Assembly (NCBI RefSeq): GCF_001808705.1
Contig: NZ_KV794288.1
Coordinates: forward strand, 174,590-227,669
Source: Streptococcus sp. HMSC074B11
GTDB taxonomy: Bacteria > Bacillota > Bacilli > Lactobacillales > Streptococcaceae
Reading direction: 5' to 3'
DNA length: 53,080 nt
Shown: positions 9,102 through 18,614 of the stretch, in pieces
Layout: each line of letters starts with the position of its first letter
Position numbering within the stretch: the first letter of the stretch is position 1
Notes under the pieces: generated by a model
Databases searched by the model: none
Told to the model about the DNA's origin: nothing
The model's input: the letters and a program-made list of their open reading frames with translations, nothing else
Program-made: the position numbers and the translations under genes

Positions 9102-9209
9102 TTCTGGTGTCTGCCACCGCTTGGCCCTTACGTCCAAGATTGCTATCGGATTTCGTTCTGGTGTCCGCCACCGCTTGGCCCTTATGTCCAAGATTACTAT
9201 CAGATTGAC
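9102..9209. repeat. Two tandem copies of a 54-bp repeat
   Basis: Units 9102-9155 and 9156-9209 both begin TTCTGGTGTC and share CCACCGCTTGGCCCTTA and GTCCAAGATT. They differ at a few positions. Each unit contains CTTGGCCC...GTCCAAG, an inverted repeat able to form a hairpin. The period is a multiple of three and the minus strand is open across both (18-residue unit with GQAVADTR), but the frame has no start codon before the repeats. The repeat is GC-richer than its surroundings. A variable-number locus or remnant of another element is likely. Confidence 0.75.
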
Positions 9210-9279
9210 CATGAGCCGACTACTCATCTACACTATTTATTCTACCTGAAAATGCTTAAAATTTCAAGTGTAAACTCTT

Positions 9280-12093
9280 CTATTTCGTAGTATAAGCAAA
9301 ACTGATGGCACTATCTGCTTGAGAGATTTTTCTAAAGGTATAGTTAGGGTTGCCACCATAGTTGGTTTCAGACACAAGGAAAGAACCGTCATCATATACT
9401 TTCTCGACAAAAGCCACATGACCGTAGATGGCTGGTGTGCCATGTGTACCTCCCACAAAAGAAACAATGGCTCCTGCTCTTGGTGTAGAGCCAGTTTCCC
9501 CACCAAGACTTGAAGCTGTCGCAACCCAGTCCTGACCATTTCCCATGGTATTAATGATTGAAATCTTCTCTCCGTTTCTACCTTTTAGCTTTAATCCTAA
9601 CTGGTTCATACGAGCCGCAACACCCCATGTACATTGTCCATAAGCATAGGCCATACCATCTCCACCACCAGGAGCAGAATGATCATATAAGTCCCCACGA
9701 ACCCCTTCAAGGGATTGTGGGTCACTTTTTGCCTGTCCTCCATTTGTTTGACTAAAGCCTTTTTCAATTTGGTAATACCATTCCGTTGCTCTAGTTTGTC
9801 TTTCCAGTAGTTTGTCACCAGAATTTCCTTCCCAATAGGTCAGAAAGAGTTGGGCCAGATTGGCTGCACTGCCCGTATTTTTAAAGAAATCCTTTAACCA
9901 ACTTTGATAGTAAGGACTATCCCCATGAAGCATAAAATCAAGTTGGAGGTCTAAATCATACCACTTCTTATTTTTGCTATGTGCATAATTCAATAAAGCT
10001 GTATGACGTGTTGAACCATCTGCAGTATCCGTCCATTGCCCTAACCCCAAACCTCTATGAAGAATATTAGGATAAGCACCACTATAAATTGCTGGTCCTC
10101 CTATCGCTAACCAGGTTTCATCATCCCATGAGGAATCGGTAGCGCCAACTGGAGGAGATAAATAATCTCCCTCAGCTCGTTTAGGATTGATAGAAGACTC
10201 TACCGACCAATTTCCTAAAATAGCCGCAATGGCTTGGGGACTTGCCCCTTGAGATTTCAAAAACTCATAAATATGTTTTGCTCGTTCAAACTCATCCCCA
10301 CCAAACTGACCAATGGCTGGTAAGATAGTGGTCTGAAGTTGAATGACTTTTGGAAAATAAAATTGCGGATTGACATACACCAATTTTTCTTTCTTGTTCT
10401 TATACTTTTGATAGGAAACTTTCAAGCCTGTATCGTCTGGCGTTTCACCGATAACATCACCCGTTAAAACTCTTGTCCCCTCAATCGCACGGCCATTATG
10501 AATAGAATACAAGGTTAAACGACTCTCATTCTCTCCTTTTCCGTTAGTGAGAATAACATCATCTCCGTCAAGAGATACAACTCCATCCATTGGTGCGACA
10601 ATCGTTTGGTGAGCCTTCGCTTCTAATAGAATGTACTCCTGAAGAGTAGGTTTCCCGTCTAAATCATAGTATCCATAACGATAAGTCATGGTCAAGCTAT
10701 CTTCATTGCTTTTCCCCTCAAATGGATTGTCCAATTCCTGCATGGAAGCATACACACCTTCTTCTTTTAGTTCCTTCATTTCCTCTTGATCGTCTTTCGA
10801 TAGTTTATACTTAGGAGTTTCATAGAGGTCTTGCATGGATTTCAAATCTTCCCCATCGTTTAAATCATGCCACAAAGTAGACAGATAATCCTTGTAAGTT
10901 TCTGAACTAAATAAGTGAACTGTTTTGTGTAACTCATAGTCATGGAATTTAAAGTTCATATACCCCATCACATCATCAACTTTTGTGTAATAGGTAATTC
11001 CTTTGTCATTTGTACGAGTATGTTCTGCATCTTCCCAAGTTAGGTGAGTATAAGCTTTTGTTAATTCAAATTCATCTTGTTGAATCAAACTAGCAGATGA
11101 AAATCCTAAAAAGAAGCTCATCATAAGTAAGAGAAGAAAGACTATTCCTCCAACTATCCAGGTTGCAGGATTTCCAGCCGCAAATGTAAAGAAGGAAAAG
11201 GCTGCTTTTAGTTTTTGATAGATGTTTCGAACACTGGTAAGACCTTGTTTCTTTAACTTTCGAAACCGATTTTTAAAGGAACTTGGGTTATCTTTCGCTA
11301 GTTTCCATCCTTTTCCGGCCTTAAAATGATGGTATCGCTCTTTTGTGTTAGCTAGTCTCTTCTTCGTAAAACGACTTGTTGCTTGTCCTGTTTTGACACT
11401 AGCTTTCCCCAGATTATAAGAAATTCGGCTGTAGCGTTTTCCTTTTCTAATGGTCTCTTGAAGCGTGCGATAACCTTCTAAATCTTCATTTTCTGAAGCT
11501 AACTCTCCACCTTCACGTCCAAGGACATAAAGAAAAGTTTTGGCTTTCCTACTGACTTTTTTGGACTTATAGGCTTGTTTAGTCGATTTTAGATTCTCTT
11601 TGGCGGCCTTGACTTCTTTCTTAGCTTTTAATTCTTCTAAACTCTTCCCTTGAAAGAAAAAATTAGATTTTTGTTTCGATTCCTGACCATAAAGAAATTT
11701 TTGATTGGTTTTTCTTTCTTTACGACTCTCTTTTCTTTCTTCTTTTGCTTCTACCTTTGCTTCCTTAAATTGCTTCTTGGCTATTTTCAATCGTTTCCTA
11801 GCATGAGGTAATCGTCTGTCTCTTAATTCTTTGCGGTTCAAAAGAGATGGAGGACTATTTTGAAGAATATGATTGTAGTCTTCATTTGCTTGTTTTACTC
11901 TAGCCTTTGAAGCTTCTCTCATCCCCTCTAGCTTTTCTTTTATCTCTTTTTTCCATGCTTTTTCATCCAGTACAGAGGAATCTTTTTTCTGTTTCTTCAC
12001 CTCCTTCTTTCCTTGTTTTAAGAATTTCTTCTCATCTTTTAAACTTCTTCTAAATGCCTTTCGGGCACGTATGTTTTCTCTTTTATCCTTCAT
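9280..12093 (-). CDS. VirB1-like cell-wall hydrolase of the conjugation system (lysozyme plus CHAP)
   Basis: 937 residues. Residues 1-310 are extremely basic and helical (cytoplasmic). One membrane segment lies near 314-335 (IVGGIVFLLLLMMSFFLGF). A degenerate M23-like beta domain (VAPMDGVVSLDGDD) follows near 490-560. A phage-tail-type lysozyme domain spans about 600-780, with the likely catalytic Glu in GNWSVESS near 627. The C-terminal CHAP amidase domain spans about 810-937, with Cys in GQCTWG near 818 and His in GHVAFVE near 889. The protein would cut peptidoglycan to open a path for the transfer channel. The gene follows virB4 by 11 bases in the same operon. The unusually long basic cytoplasmic part may contact DNA or the ATPases; that is inference. 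Confidence 0.9.
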   Translation of the reverse strand: MKDKRENIRARKAFRRSLKDEKKFLKQGKKEVKKQKKDSSVLDEKAWKKEIKEKLEGMREASKARVKQANEDYNHILQNSPPSLLNRKELRDRRLPHARKRLKIAKKQFKEAKVEAKEERKESRKERKTNQKFLYGQESKQKSNFFFQGKSLEELKAKKEVKAAKENLKSTKQAYKSKKVSRKAKTFLYVLGREGGELASENEDLEGYRTLQETIRKGKRYSRISYNLGKASVKTGQATSRFTKKRLANTKERYHHFKAGKGWKLAKDNPSSFKNRFRKLKKQGLTSVRNIYQKLKAAFSFFTFAAGNPATWIVGGIVFLLLLMMSFFLGFSSASLIQQDEFELTKAYTHLTWEDAEHTRTNDKGITYYTKVDDVMGYMNFKFHDYELHKTVHLFSSETYKDYLSTLWHDLNDGEDLKSMQDLYETPKYKLSKDDQEEMKELKEEGVYASMQELDNPFEGKSNEDSLTMTYRYGYYDLDGKPTLQEYILLEAKAHQTIVAPMDGVVSLDGDDVILTNGKGENESRLTLYSIHNGRAIEGTRVLTGDVIGETPDDTGLKVSYQKYKNKKEKLVYVNPQFYFPKVIQLQTTILPAIGQFGGDEFERAKHIYEFLKSQGASPQAIAAILGNWSVESSINPKRAEGDYLSPPVGATDSSWDDETWLAIGGPAIYSGAYPNILHRGLGLGQWTDTADGSTRHTALLNYAHSKNKKWYDLDLQLDFMLHGDSPYYQSWLKDFFKNTGSAANLAQLFLTYWEGNSGDKLLERQTRATEWYYQIEKGFSQTNGGQAKSDPQSLEGVRGDLYDHSAPGGGDGMAYAYGQCTWGVAARMNQLGLKLKGRNGEKISIINTMGNGQDWVATASSLGGETGSTPRAGAIVSFVGGTHGTPAIYGHVAFVEKVYDDGSFLVSETNYGGNPNYTFRKISQADSAISFAYTTK

Positions 12094-12104
12094 CCTACTT
12101 CCCC

Positions 12105-14462
12105 TTAGTTAGAAGCCATTTTATCAGGATCCGTACTCATGATATCAAACAATTGTGTACCTTGAGGAATCTTATTTTTAAAGGGAACAACAACTGAACC
12201 AGCTTTTATCAGTCCTGCCCCTTTTTCTGGATTGACTAGGTATTTTTCAAGTTCTTTTGACAAGCCTAAGAGTTGAACCAATTCTTCTCGGTCATTTTTT
12301 GCTTGCTTGAGGAGAATCATAAATTCACTATTGGCAATAATCCGTCTACCATTTGGATCTAACAATAAAGTTTCGACATTTTGAGTTATTCCAGTCGGAC
12401 TGGCTCCATATTTTCTGACACGACTCCACAATTTAAAGAAGAAGTCACTGGCATATTTATCTAATAAGAGAAGCTGCATTTCATCAAAATAAATCCAGGT
12501 CTTCTTCCCTAACTTTTGATTCCGAACGACGCGATTCCATATCTGATCAAAAACCACCATAAGGGCGATTTGTTTCAGCTCATCTCCTAACTTCTTAACG
12601 TTATAAATCAAGAAATTAGATCCTGTCTGAATATTGGTCTTATGAGAAAAAATATCAAGAGAACCTTCAACATACAGTTCCATATCAAGTGCCAAATTCT
12701 GCGCTTCTTCTTCTGGTTGTTGACTCAAGACAAAAACCCATTCTTCCAAAGAAGGCTCTTTAAATGACTGATAGGTCAGTCTGGTGACTCGGTCAATAAT
12801 CGATTTTTCTCTTCCATCCATTTTTCTATCCAATAACTTGCCGATAAAGGATAAAAGAAATTCTGATTTTACCTTTACAGGATCTTCATCCATATTTTTT
12901 TCAGACAAGTCAAGAACATTGAGATAGGTTTGAGAATCAGGCGCAATATCAATCATTTCTCCACCAAAAGCTCGTCCAATCACACTGTACTCTGCTTCTG
13001 GATCCACGATGATAATTTCAGTATTTTCACCAGATTCCTTGATTTTGGTCGTGATAATCTCATGCTTGGTTGCCATCCCTTTCCCAGCTCCAGATGTCCC
13101 TAAAATCAGACCAGACGGTGTATTTAATAGGCTGCGATCAATGGTAATAATATTGCTTGAGATTTGATTGATACCGTAATATTTCCCACTGCGGTCTTGT
13201 AAGTCTACTGAAGTCCAAGGTGAGTTCACTGCTACATTAGATGTTAATAAACTCCGTGATACTCCCTCTAAAAAATCACAACCAAATGGCAGCAAACTAT
13301 TAAAGGCTGCTTCTTGCATATATGGAAGTTTATCAATCATTAGGTCATTTGAGCCGGCCACTTGTTGAATCGTGTCTAGAGCTTGTTTAAGTTCTTCTTC
13401 ATCCTGACCAAAAACACCAATCAAAAAGACTGTTTGAAATAGTTTATCTCCTGTCTCTGTCATGGTTTTTAAGAGTTCTTCAGCTTCATCGATATTGCTT
13501 TCTAATACATGACCTACTTTTTCCAAATAGATACCTGTACGAGCTAGTTTTTGTTGTTCCCCAATCTTTTGGGATTCCATTAAGGTCTTCTTTGTTCGTA
13601 GTTTCTTCATGGCATCTGCCTTGGTAGAACTTTGAGCATGAAGGCTCACTATCAATTCCAAATCTCCTTGCATGAGGTCTCGGATAAACTGATCACCTAA
13701 TTCCATGCCATAGTCTCTCACATAGACAATCTGTAATAAGCGGTCATTGATTTGTAGGTAATTCTTGTTTTTGAAATCTAAGAGATTAGGCGCTATGAAG
13801 TGACGAGTTGTCTGACCAGATCTCGTTAAATCACGGTAAGAAAAAGGAAGATGGTGTTCTCCTCTAAGCATATCTGCCAACAAGTTCACCCGTTCTTCTC
13901 CAGCTAAGGATTCAAATCGAGCATCAATTTCTGAGAAACCACTCTTGAAATATTCTCCAATTTGAGACAAGGAACGATAGGCTTGTTTGGGATTAGTATC
14001 CTTTCTTCCAAAGCTAATCAGTTTCACAGCTGAAAAGTTATTTTCCCCACTGTCTAAATTTTGATTCATCATCCGATTCAATTCTTGACGATAGCTATCA
14101 TACCCATCTTCTTTTTCCTCATACAAAACACTTTGTCTGAATTTTTCTAAATTCAATCTTTTATTAAAGATAGTCAATTGGAAGTTGGTTTGGTCATCTA
14201 GGGAGTTAATCAAATCAGAATACTTCTCAATGATTGCGCCCTTATCTTCTAAACCAACGGTCTGGTAATTGACATCACCAAGTAAATAGCTTTGTGAGAA
14301 ATAATCTTCTTTTACCTGCATCAGACCATTTTGATACAGGGCTTGATAGGAAAGAGTATTAGCCGTTGATGGTAACACTTCCTCTTTTTTTCCTTTAACT
14401 ATTTCTTTCTGATTAGTCATTGAAGTTTTTTGTTTCTTTAATGTATTTGATTTTCTTTTCAT
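12105..14462 (-). CDS. VirB4-type conjugation ATPase
   Basis: 785 residues. The N-terminal 420 residues form the VirB4/TrsE N-domain. The ATPase domain has a P-loop LGTSGAGKGMATK near 450-462 and Walker B WIYFDEMQ near 657-662. An arginine-rich region (WSRVRKYG) and a TGITQNVE motif follow, as in VirB4 proteins. The P-loop has Gly after Lys where Ser or Thr is usual. The start overlaps the PrgI-family gene by 50 bases. It is the energy source for pilus/channel assembly at the inner face of the membrane and is the most reliable marker of the conjugation module. Length and order agree with Gram-positive type IV secretion loci. Confidence 0.93.
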   Translation of the reverse strand: MKRKSNTLKKQKTSMTNQKEIVKGKKEEVLPSTANTLSYQALYQNGLMQVKEDYFSQSYLLGDVNYQTVGLEDKGAIIEKYSDLINSLDDQTNFQLTIFNKRLNLEKFRQSVLYEEKEDGYDSYRQELNRMMNQNLDSGENNFSAVKLISFGRKDTNPKQAYRSLSQIGEYFKSGFSEIDARFESLAGEERVNLLADMLRGEHHLPFSYRDLTRSGQTTRHFIAPNLLDFKNKNYLQINDRLLQIVYVRDYGMELGDQFIRDLMQGDLELIVSLHAQSSTKADAMKKLRTKKTLMESQKIGEQQKLARTGIYLEKVGHVLESNIDEAEELLKTMTETGDKLFQTVFLIGVFGQDEEELKQALDTIQQVAGSNDLMIDKLPYMQEAAFNSLLPFGCDFLEGVSRSLLTSNVAVNSPWTSVDLQDRSGKYYGINQISSNIITIDRSLLNTPSGLILGTSGAGKGMATKHEIITTKIKESGENTEIIIVDPEAEYSVIGRAFGGEMIDIAPDSQTYLNVLDLSEKNMDEDPVKVKSEFLLSFIGKLLDRKMDGREKSIIDRVTRLTYQSFKEPSLEEWVFVLSQQPEEEAQNLALDMELYVEGSLDIFSHKTNIQTGSNFLIYNVKKLGDELKQIALMVVFDQIWNRVVRNQKLGKKTWIYFDEMQLLLLDKYASDFFFKLWSRVRKYGASPTGITQNVETLLLDPNGRRIIANSEFMILLKQAKNDREELVQLLGLSKELEKYLVNPEKGAGLIKAGSVVVPFKNKIPQGTQLFDIMSTDPDKMASN

Positions 14463-14772
14463 GTTCAGGTCCTTTCTTTCCTGTAATTGTGCGTAGGGGA
14501 ACCGTTAATTCAAAATGAAGACGGTATTTCAAATAATGTTCAAAATATAAATCATTGGGTTTATAGACTCCAAAAAGCATGAGGGGGATGGTAAAGGCAA
14601 ACACAAAACCGTAAACAAACCAATCTCCAAATTGCCAGAAAAAGAGATTCAAGCCCAAAACAATAATTGTGACAATAAAGGCTGGTAAAACAAAGATGAT
14701 TTGCCTTGTAGTAAAGCCTAACCAAGCCCTGTGTTGGTATTTTGAGATGTCTTTAAAGACACGTGTATTCAT
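14413..14772 (-). CDS. PrgI-family membrane protein (VirB3-like)
   Basis: 119 residues. The pattern KDISKYQHRAWLGFTTRQ followed by two membrane helices (about 26-46 and 51-69) and a cytoplasmic tail with DLYFEHYLKYR is typical of the PrgI/VirB3-like proteins found just before virB4 in Gram-positive conjugative elements. The 3' end overlaps the virB4 start by 50 bases, suggesting translational coupling. It would be a small inner-membrane part of the channel that works with VirB4. The start at 14772 follows a GAAAGG site. Confidence 0.85.
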   Translation of the reverse strand: MNTRVFKDISKYQHRAWLGFTTRQIIFVLPAFIVTIIVLGLNLFFWQFGDWFVYGFVFAFTIPLMLFGVYKPNDLYFEHYLKYRLHFELTVPLRTITGKKGPEHEKKIKYIKETKNFND

Positions 14773-14825
14773 GACTTTCCTTTCTAAAAAGGCTAAGAAG
14801 CAATCACTTCCTAGCCTTTATCTAA

Positions 14826-15680
14826 TTACATACCTAAGATTGAGCGAGCCGTACGTTGAGAACCAACGAGGGCAATAATCAGTAAGATAGCTTGTACCAA
14901 ACTACCAAACATAATCGCAAGAGATTGCAGGACTCCTGCACCATTTGAAACAGCTATTTTCCCAGCAGATTCAAACAAAGGAACAAGAGAAACAATCAGA
15001 AAAATAAGAACCCCTTGTACTGCATAGACCATAATATTTTTTAAATAGCCAATACCAATAGACTTCCATTCATCACTTAAAAATGTTGGAATCGTAAGAG
15101 GGGCAAATGGAATCATAAGGTAGAGTTGAATAAATCGAATAGATACCAAAAGATTGACCATGGCTGCACTTATTATCCGAACAAGCCAAATGAGGAGGGC
15201 GAAAAAGCCCACAATCATACGGCCAATAAATCCTGAACCTTTTAATCCAGAGATGGTATCATACTTTGCCCCACCGTGAGCCACAATCGAAGCCACTTGT
15301 TCAATGGCGTGACTTGCAATCCCAATGATGGCTTCTACAATAACGGTAGTATTGGTAATTACAACTGCGACCATAATATAACTAATCAACATTGGCGCTA
15401 AGGCTTCAAAGGTCATCGCTCCACCAGAGTTAGCAATTTTCTTTGCCATCTTTGAAAATTCTAAGATGAGAACAACTGATAAAATCGCAACACCAAGAGG
15501 CTGCATGACACTTTTAGTAATACTAGACATATAAGTCCATACTGTTGGATTGTAGCTAGATAGAGATTTAATCAGATCTACCGTAGATTGTAAATCCACA
15601 TTAAATCCTTCAAATAAATTTTCAGCTGATATTTTTTCAGATGCAAGGTAAACAAAGGGTGAGACTAAACTAAGATTCAT
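14826..15680 (-). CDS. VirB6/TrbL-like polytopic channel protein
   Basis: 284 residues with about six to seven hydrophobic segments: roughly 50-75, 95-118, 155-180, 185-200, 225-245 and 260-278. The N-terminal ~45 residues may lie outside. The pattern matches the VirB6/TrbL-like proteins of Gram-positive ICEs, which form the membrane channel. It is placed between the pilin-like gene and the PrgI gene, the usual order. AGGAGG stands about 12 bases before the chosen ATG, slightly far, because an earlier ATG leads directly to a stop. No enzymatic motif. Confidence 0.8.
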   Translation of the reverse strand: MNLSLVSPFVYLASEKISAENLFEGFNVDLQSTVDLIKSLSSYNPTVWTYMSSITKSVMQPLGVAILSVVLILEFSKMAKKIANSGGAMTFEALAPMLISYIMVAVVITNTTVIVEAIIGIASHAIEQVASIVAHGGAKYDTISGLKGSGFIGRMIVGFFALLIWLVRIISAAMVNLLVSIRFIQLYLMIPFAPLTIPTFLSDEWKSIGIGYLKNIMVYAVQGVLIFLIVSLVPLFESAGKIAVSNGAGVLQSLAIMFGSLVQAILLIIALVGSQRTARSILGM

Positions 15681-15696
15681 GTCATTGTTTATCCTC

Positions 15697-15939
15697 CTAA
15701 ATTGAAATTTGAGTTACAAAGGCTCCAGCAGCCCCTACCATAACACCACCGACAATTTCAAGAATGGCATTTCGAACACCTGGTCCACCATCTTTAATGT
15801 TGGTTGCAAGGTTGACAATCCCTACAACAACGAGAAAGGCACCAACCGCAATCAATCCCTTCTGCAACAAAGACATAGCTTGTGCAAACATAGCACTTGC
15901 GTCTACTCCATAAACAAAACCTTTAAAATGCGTAATCAT
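15697..15939 (-). CDS. Small two-helix pilin-like (Maff2/VirB2-like) protein
   Basis: 80 residues with two hydrophobic segments (about 26-46 and 58-78) joined by a short polar loop (TNIKDGGPGVRN). This is the layout of VirB2/TrbC or Maff2-type conjugation proteins. It lies between virD4 and the VirB6-like gene, as in related ICEs. No clear cleavable signal peptide is present. Possible roles are a pilus or channel subunit. The family is assigned by layout and place, not by strong motifs. Confidence 0.75.
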   Translation of the reverse strand: MITHFKGFVYGVDASAMFAQAMSLLQKGLIAVGAFLVVVGIVNLATNIKDGGPGVRNAILEIVGGVMVGAAGAFVTQISI

Positions 15940-15959
15940 CTATTTCCTCTTTTCTATTT

Positions 15960-17840
15960 TTATTTTAAACTAGATTCAAAAGTTAAATCATGAATTCTAA
16001 GGCCTTCAAGATGATTTTCTTGTCTTTGATTCAAAGGATTGATTTGATAGTTCCACCACCGTTCATCGGTTTCTTGATTGGCTAGGTATTTCCAGTTTGG
16101 ATGCTTAGTGGAACTGTATTTTTTGCTTTTAAAGACTGGCATATTGGCAATTCGAACCAGGCATTCATGCCGTTTCATATTTCCGACTTCATCAGGTGTC
16201 ATTAAATCACGAGCAATCTTTTGATGAGAAAGGGATCCTGAACCTGTCTGGCCAAAGGAACGACTAGTATTTCGAACATCAATGGTTTGTTTACCGAGTA
16301 AGCCACTCATAAATTTAAAGGTATCTTCATCATTACCACCTAAGTAGACTAAGCTATCACAGTTCCCCAAAATAGTTTTCCAAGCTTCTTTTTCTTTATA
16401 GAGCCCTTGAAGTTGGGCAATATTTTGAAGAATAGGAACGAGACTCATATTTCGAGAACGGACTGTTGAGGTTTGTTCAGCAAAATCTGGAATTTCTCCG
16501 ATATTTGCGAACTCATCTAAGTAAACTCTCACATGAAGAGGCAATTGTCCCTTAAAATCAATATCTGCTTGTCTTGTTAGGGTTTGAAATACGGTTGAGA
16601 AAAAGAGGGCTGAAAGAAAGCGAAAGGTACTATCGTTATCTGGGATAACTAGGTAAACCATTGATTTTTCCTTGCCCCATGTCTTCATATCAAGGGTATC
16701 TCTTTTGGTCAAATCCATGACACTTTGAATATTGAAGAGGGCAAATTTAGCAGTGGTTACAGCTATGACAGAATCCAGAGTCTTATCCTTATAATTTTGG
16801 AAATCTGCCCAATTTCGCATGGTAAAATTTTCAGTCCCATACTTTTTAGCATAATTTTCGAATAGAATTTCTAAGACACTTTTTTCTTGGTTTTCACCCT
16901 TGGATAAGTGTTTAATGAGTTTTGAGATTTCAGCAAAACTTGGATAACGCCCTCGTTTTTTTCGCTCTTCCACTTCTTTTTTTTGACGTTTCAACAAGTT
17001 TTGGTATTCTTTTTGACTCAAACGACTTTCTTCTATGAGCTGTTCTCTTGTTTTAGGTGGGTTATAGAAATCGACCAAGTAAGAGGCTAAAGCTCGTACC
17101 AAAGTCATAGAAGCTTCATCCCAAAATGGATCACTGCGAGATCCAGAGCCTTTGGTGTTATTAAAATAAACCGTCAGCATGCGATTCAAATCATTTTCTG
17201 TCTCTATATAGCGAAAAGGATTGAAGCCATCTGAGTTCTTCATATTAACTAAATCTAACACCTTTACTTGGTAGCCATGTTCTAAAAAGAGTTTGCCTGT
17301 TTTTTCGGCCAAGTGATCTTTAGGATCCACTACAATATTTGAACTATTCATCTGAATCAGATTAGGTTTCACAAAGCGAAATGTCTTCCCACTTCCTGAA
17401 CCTCCAATCACCGCAATATTCTTATTTCTATCATATTGGGGTGGTTTTTTATCTAATAATGTCAAACGAACATCTTGAGCTAAGATCGTATCATGAGAAA
17501 ATTCCTTACCGTAAAAGAGCTTCTTTTCTTTTAGAGTTCCAAAACGGGCGCTCCCGTATTCTACCCCTTCTCGGTATTGTTTTTTACCAGTCTCTAGATA
17601 GAGATAAACCAGCAACATCATCACAAAACCTAGTAGAAAAAAAGCACTTGATTTTCCAGTAAAGGAAACATTCCATGGCGACTGAAGAACTTCATCTTGA
17701 CCTTCCATCAGAAGATGAGTCCATTTATCTAATGTATTTCCAGTATAGGAATCATACAAAAGCGTCAAACGATGAAAAAGATAGCCTAGTAAGATACCTA
17801 ACAGTGAGAATAGTAGGAATTTCTTTCCACTGTACATCAT
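15960..17840 (-). CDS. VirD4-type coupling ATPase
   Basis: 626 residues. Two N-terminal membrane helices (about 8-25 and 63-83), then Walker A IGGSGSGKTFRF near 145-156 and Walker B YLDEFANIGEIPDF near 438-451. The large insert with LSQKEYQNLLKRQKKEVEERKK is typical of Gram-positive coupling proteins. It brings the relaxase-DNA complex to the channel. The start overlaps the end of the upstream DUF3801-like gene (ATGATG over TGA). In Gram-positive systems the preceding gene is often PcfB, matching this context. Intact. Confidence 0.93.
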   Translation of the reverse strand: MMYSGKKFLLFSLLGILLGYLFHRLTLLYDSYTGNTLDKWTHLLMEGQDEVLQSPWNVSFTGKSSAFFLLGFVMMLLVYLYLETGKKQYREGVEYGSARFGTLKEKKLFYGKEFSHDTILAQDVRLTLLDKKPPQYDRNKNIAVIGGSGSGKTFRFVKPNLIQMNSSNIVVDPKDHLAEKTGKLFLEHGYQVKVLDLVNMKNSDGFNPFRYIETENDLNRMLTVYFNNTKGSGSRSDPFWDEASMTLVRALASYLVDFYNPPKTREQLIEESRLSQKEYQNLLKRQKKEVEERKKRGRYPSFAEISKLIKHLSKGENQEKSVLEILFENYAKKYGTENFTMRNWADFQNYKDKTLDSVIAVTTAKFALFNIQSVMDLTKRDTLDMKTWGKEKSMVYLVIPDNDSTFRFLSALFFSTVFQTLTRQADIDFKGQLPLHVRVYLDEFANIGEIPDFAEQTSTVRSRNMSLVPILQNIAQLQGLYKEKEAWKTILGNCDSLVYLGGNDEDTFKFMSGLLGKQTIDVRNTSRSFGQTGSGSLSHQKIARDLMTPDEVGNMKRHECLVRIANMPVFKSKKYSSTKHPNWKYLANQETDERWWNYQINPLNQRQENHLEGLRIHDLTFESSLK

Positions 17841-18325
17841 CTCACCATCTCTTTCTGTTTGACGGCCCCTTCTTGTCTAAAGGTAATTTGAGATTTAGCC
17901 TCATCAATTGCATCGTCTAATGACTTATCCATGGTAAAATCAGCTAATTTCTCCGGATCATTAACCATTTTTTCTAACAGATGGTCTAAATGATTGTCTA
18001 GAATCGAACGGTCTTTCGTGTAGAAATGTAGAGAATCCCCTTGCCAAGCGATGGCTAAAGGAATCTCTTCTTTTTCTAAAAAAGCTTTAAATTTCTCTAT
18101 ATCAATTGGTTTGTCTAAGAAATCTTTTTTCAGATTAATTGTATCAATCGAATAAGGAGATTGTAGCAATTCTTCTAATTTCTGCACTCCTATCTTATAG
18201 GCGGAATCCTGTGCTAAAGCCTGACGTCTAGACCATTCTAGAATCTTTAAAAGACTTTTGACAGTAAATAAAAGACTACGCTCTGCATATTGAACTGCCA
18301 TTCGTTCCTGTTGTTCAGAGGACAT
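17837..18325 (-). CDS. DUF3801/PcfB-like accessory of the coupling protein
   Basis: 162 residues from the ATG at 18325, preceded by AAGGAGG at good spacing; the frame extends seven codons upstream to a weaker Met. The helical N-terminus (ERMAVQYAERSLLFTVKSLLKIL), the ratio of charged residues, and a place immediately before virD4 match DUF3801/PcfB proteins, which help the coupling protein engage the relaxosome. It overlaps both neighbours by a few bases (11 upstream, 4 downstream), so it is translationally coupled. No catalytic motif. Confidence 0.7.
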   Translation of the reverse strand: MSSEQQERMAVQYAERSLLFTVKSLLKILEWSRRQALAQDSAYKIGVQKLEELLQSPYSIDTINLKKDFLDKPIDIEKFKAFLEKEEIPLAIAWQGDSLHFYTKDRSILDNHLDHLLEKMVNDPEKLADFTMDKSLDDAIDEAKSQITFRQEGAVKQKEMVR

Positions 18326-18614
18326 CTGATGCCTCCTTCTTAACAAATAGCAGCTTTCCTTCTTTATAACGATAAGCTATCAATTTCTGACGTTGCTTAA
18401 TCGACTTGACAACCTGCAGTAGATCTCTCGAATAAGGTTCTCGAAGAGTAACTTCTACTGCTTTCCCATCAACGATACCAACGCGTTTAAATTCAATGTA
18501 GTCTTTTTTGAGATGTCCTAAGCCCATACCAAAGGGAAAGTGATGAATCAATTGGATGGTACAACCACCTTTATTTCCCATTTGTTTCAAATCATACAAG
18601 TTTACTACTTTCAT
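18315..18614 (-). CDS. First gene of the conjugation operon, unknown function
   Basis: 99 residues, no membrane segment or signal. It begins MKVVNLYDLKQMGNKGG after GGAGTTAATC and is mixed alpha/beta with many Lys. No known domain recognised. It is the first gene after the 180-base structured leader, so it may be a regulatory or relaxosome protein; that is inferred from position only. Its stop codon lies inside the next gene's start region. Confidence 0.7.
   Translation of the reverse strand: MKVVNLYDLKQMGNKGGCTIQLIHHFPFGMGLGHLKKDYIEFKRVGIVDGKAVEVTLREPYSRDLLQVVKSIKQRQKLIAYRYKEGKLLFVKKEASDVL

Noticed and set aside
9042..9171. Using the upstream ATG of the PBECR4-like gene
   Set aside because: The extension consists of tandem repeats and a hairpin; ATG at 9042 has the better ribosome site.
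9102..9209. CRISPR array
   Set aside because: Two contiguous 54-bp units with no spacers and no cas genes.
9264..9818. Minus-strand ORFs in other frames inside the CHAP/lysozyme gene, considered as a frameshift of it
   Set aside because: The main frame is unbroken to 9280 with all CHAP motifs, so no frameshift is needed.
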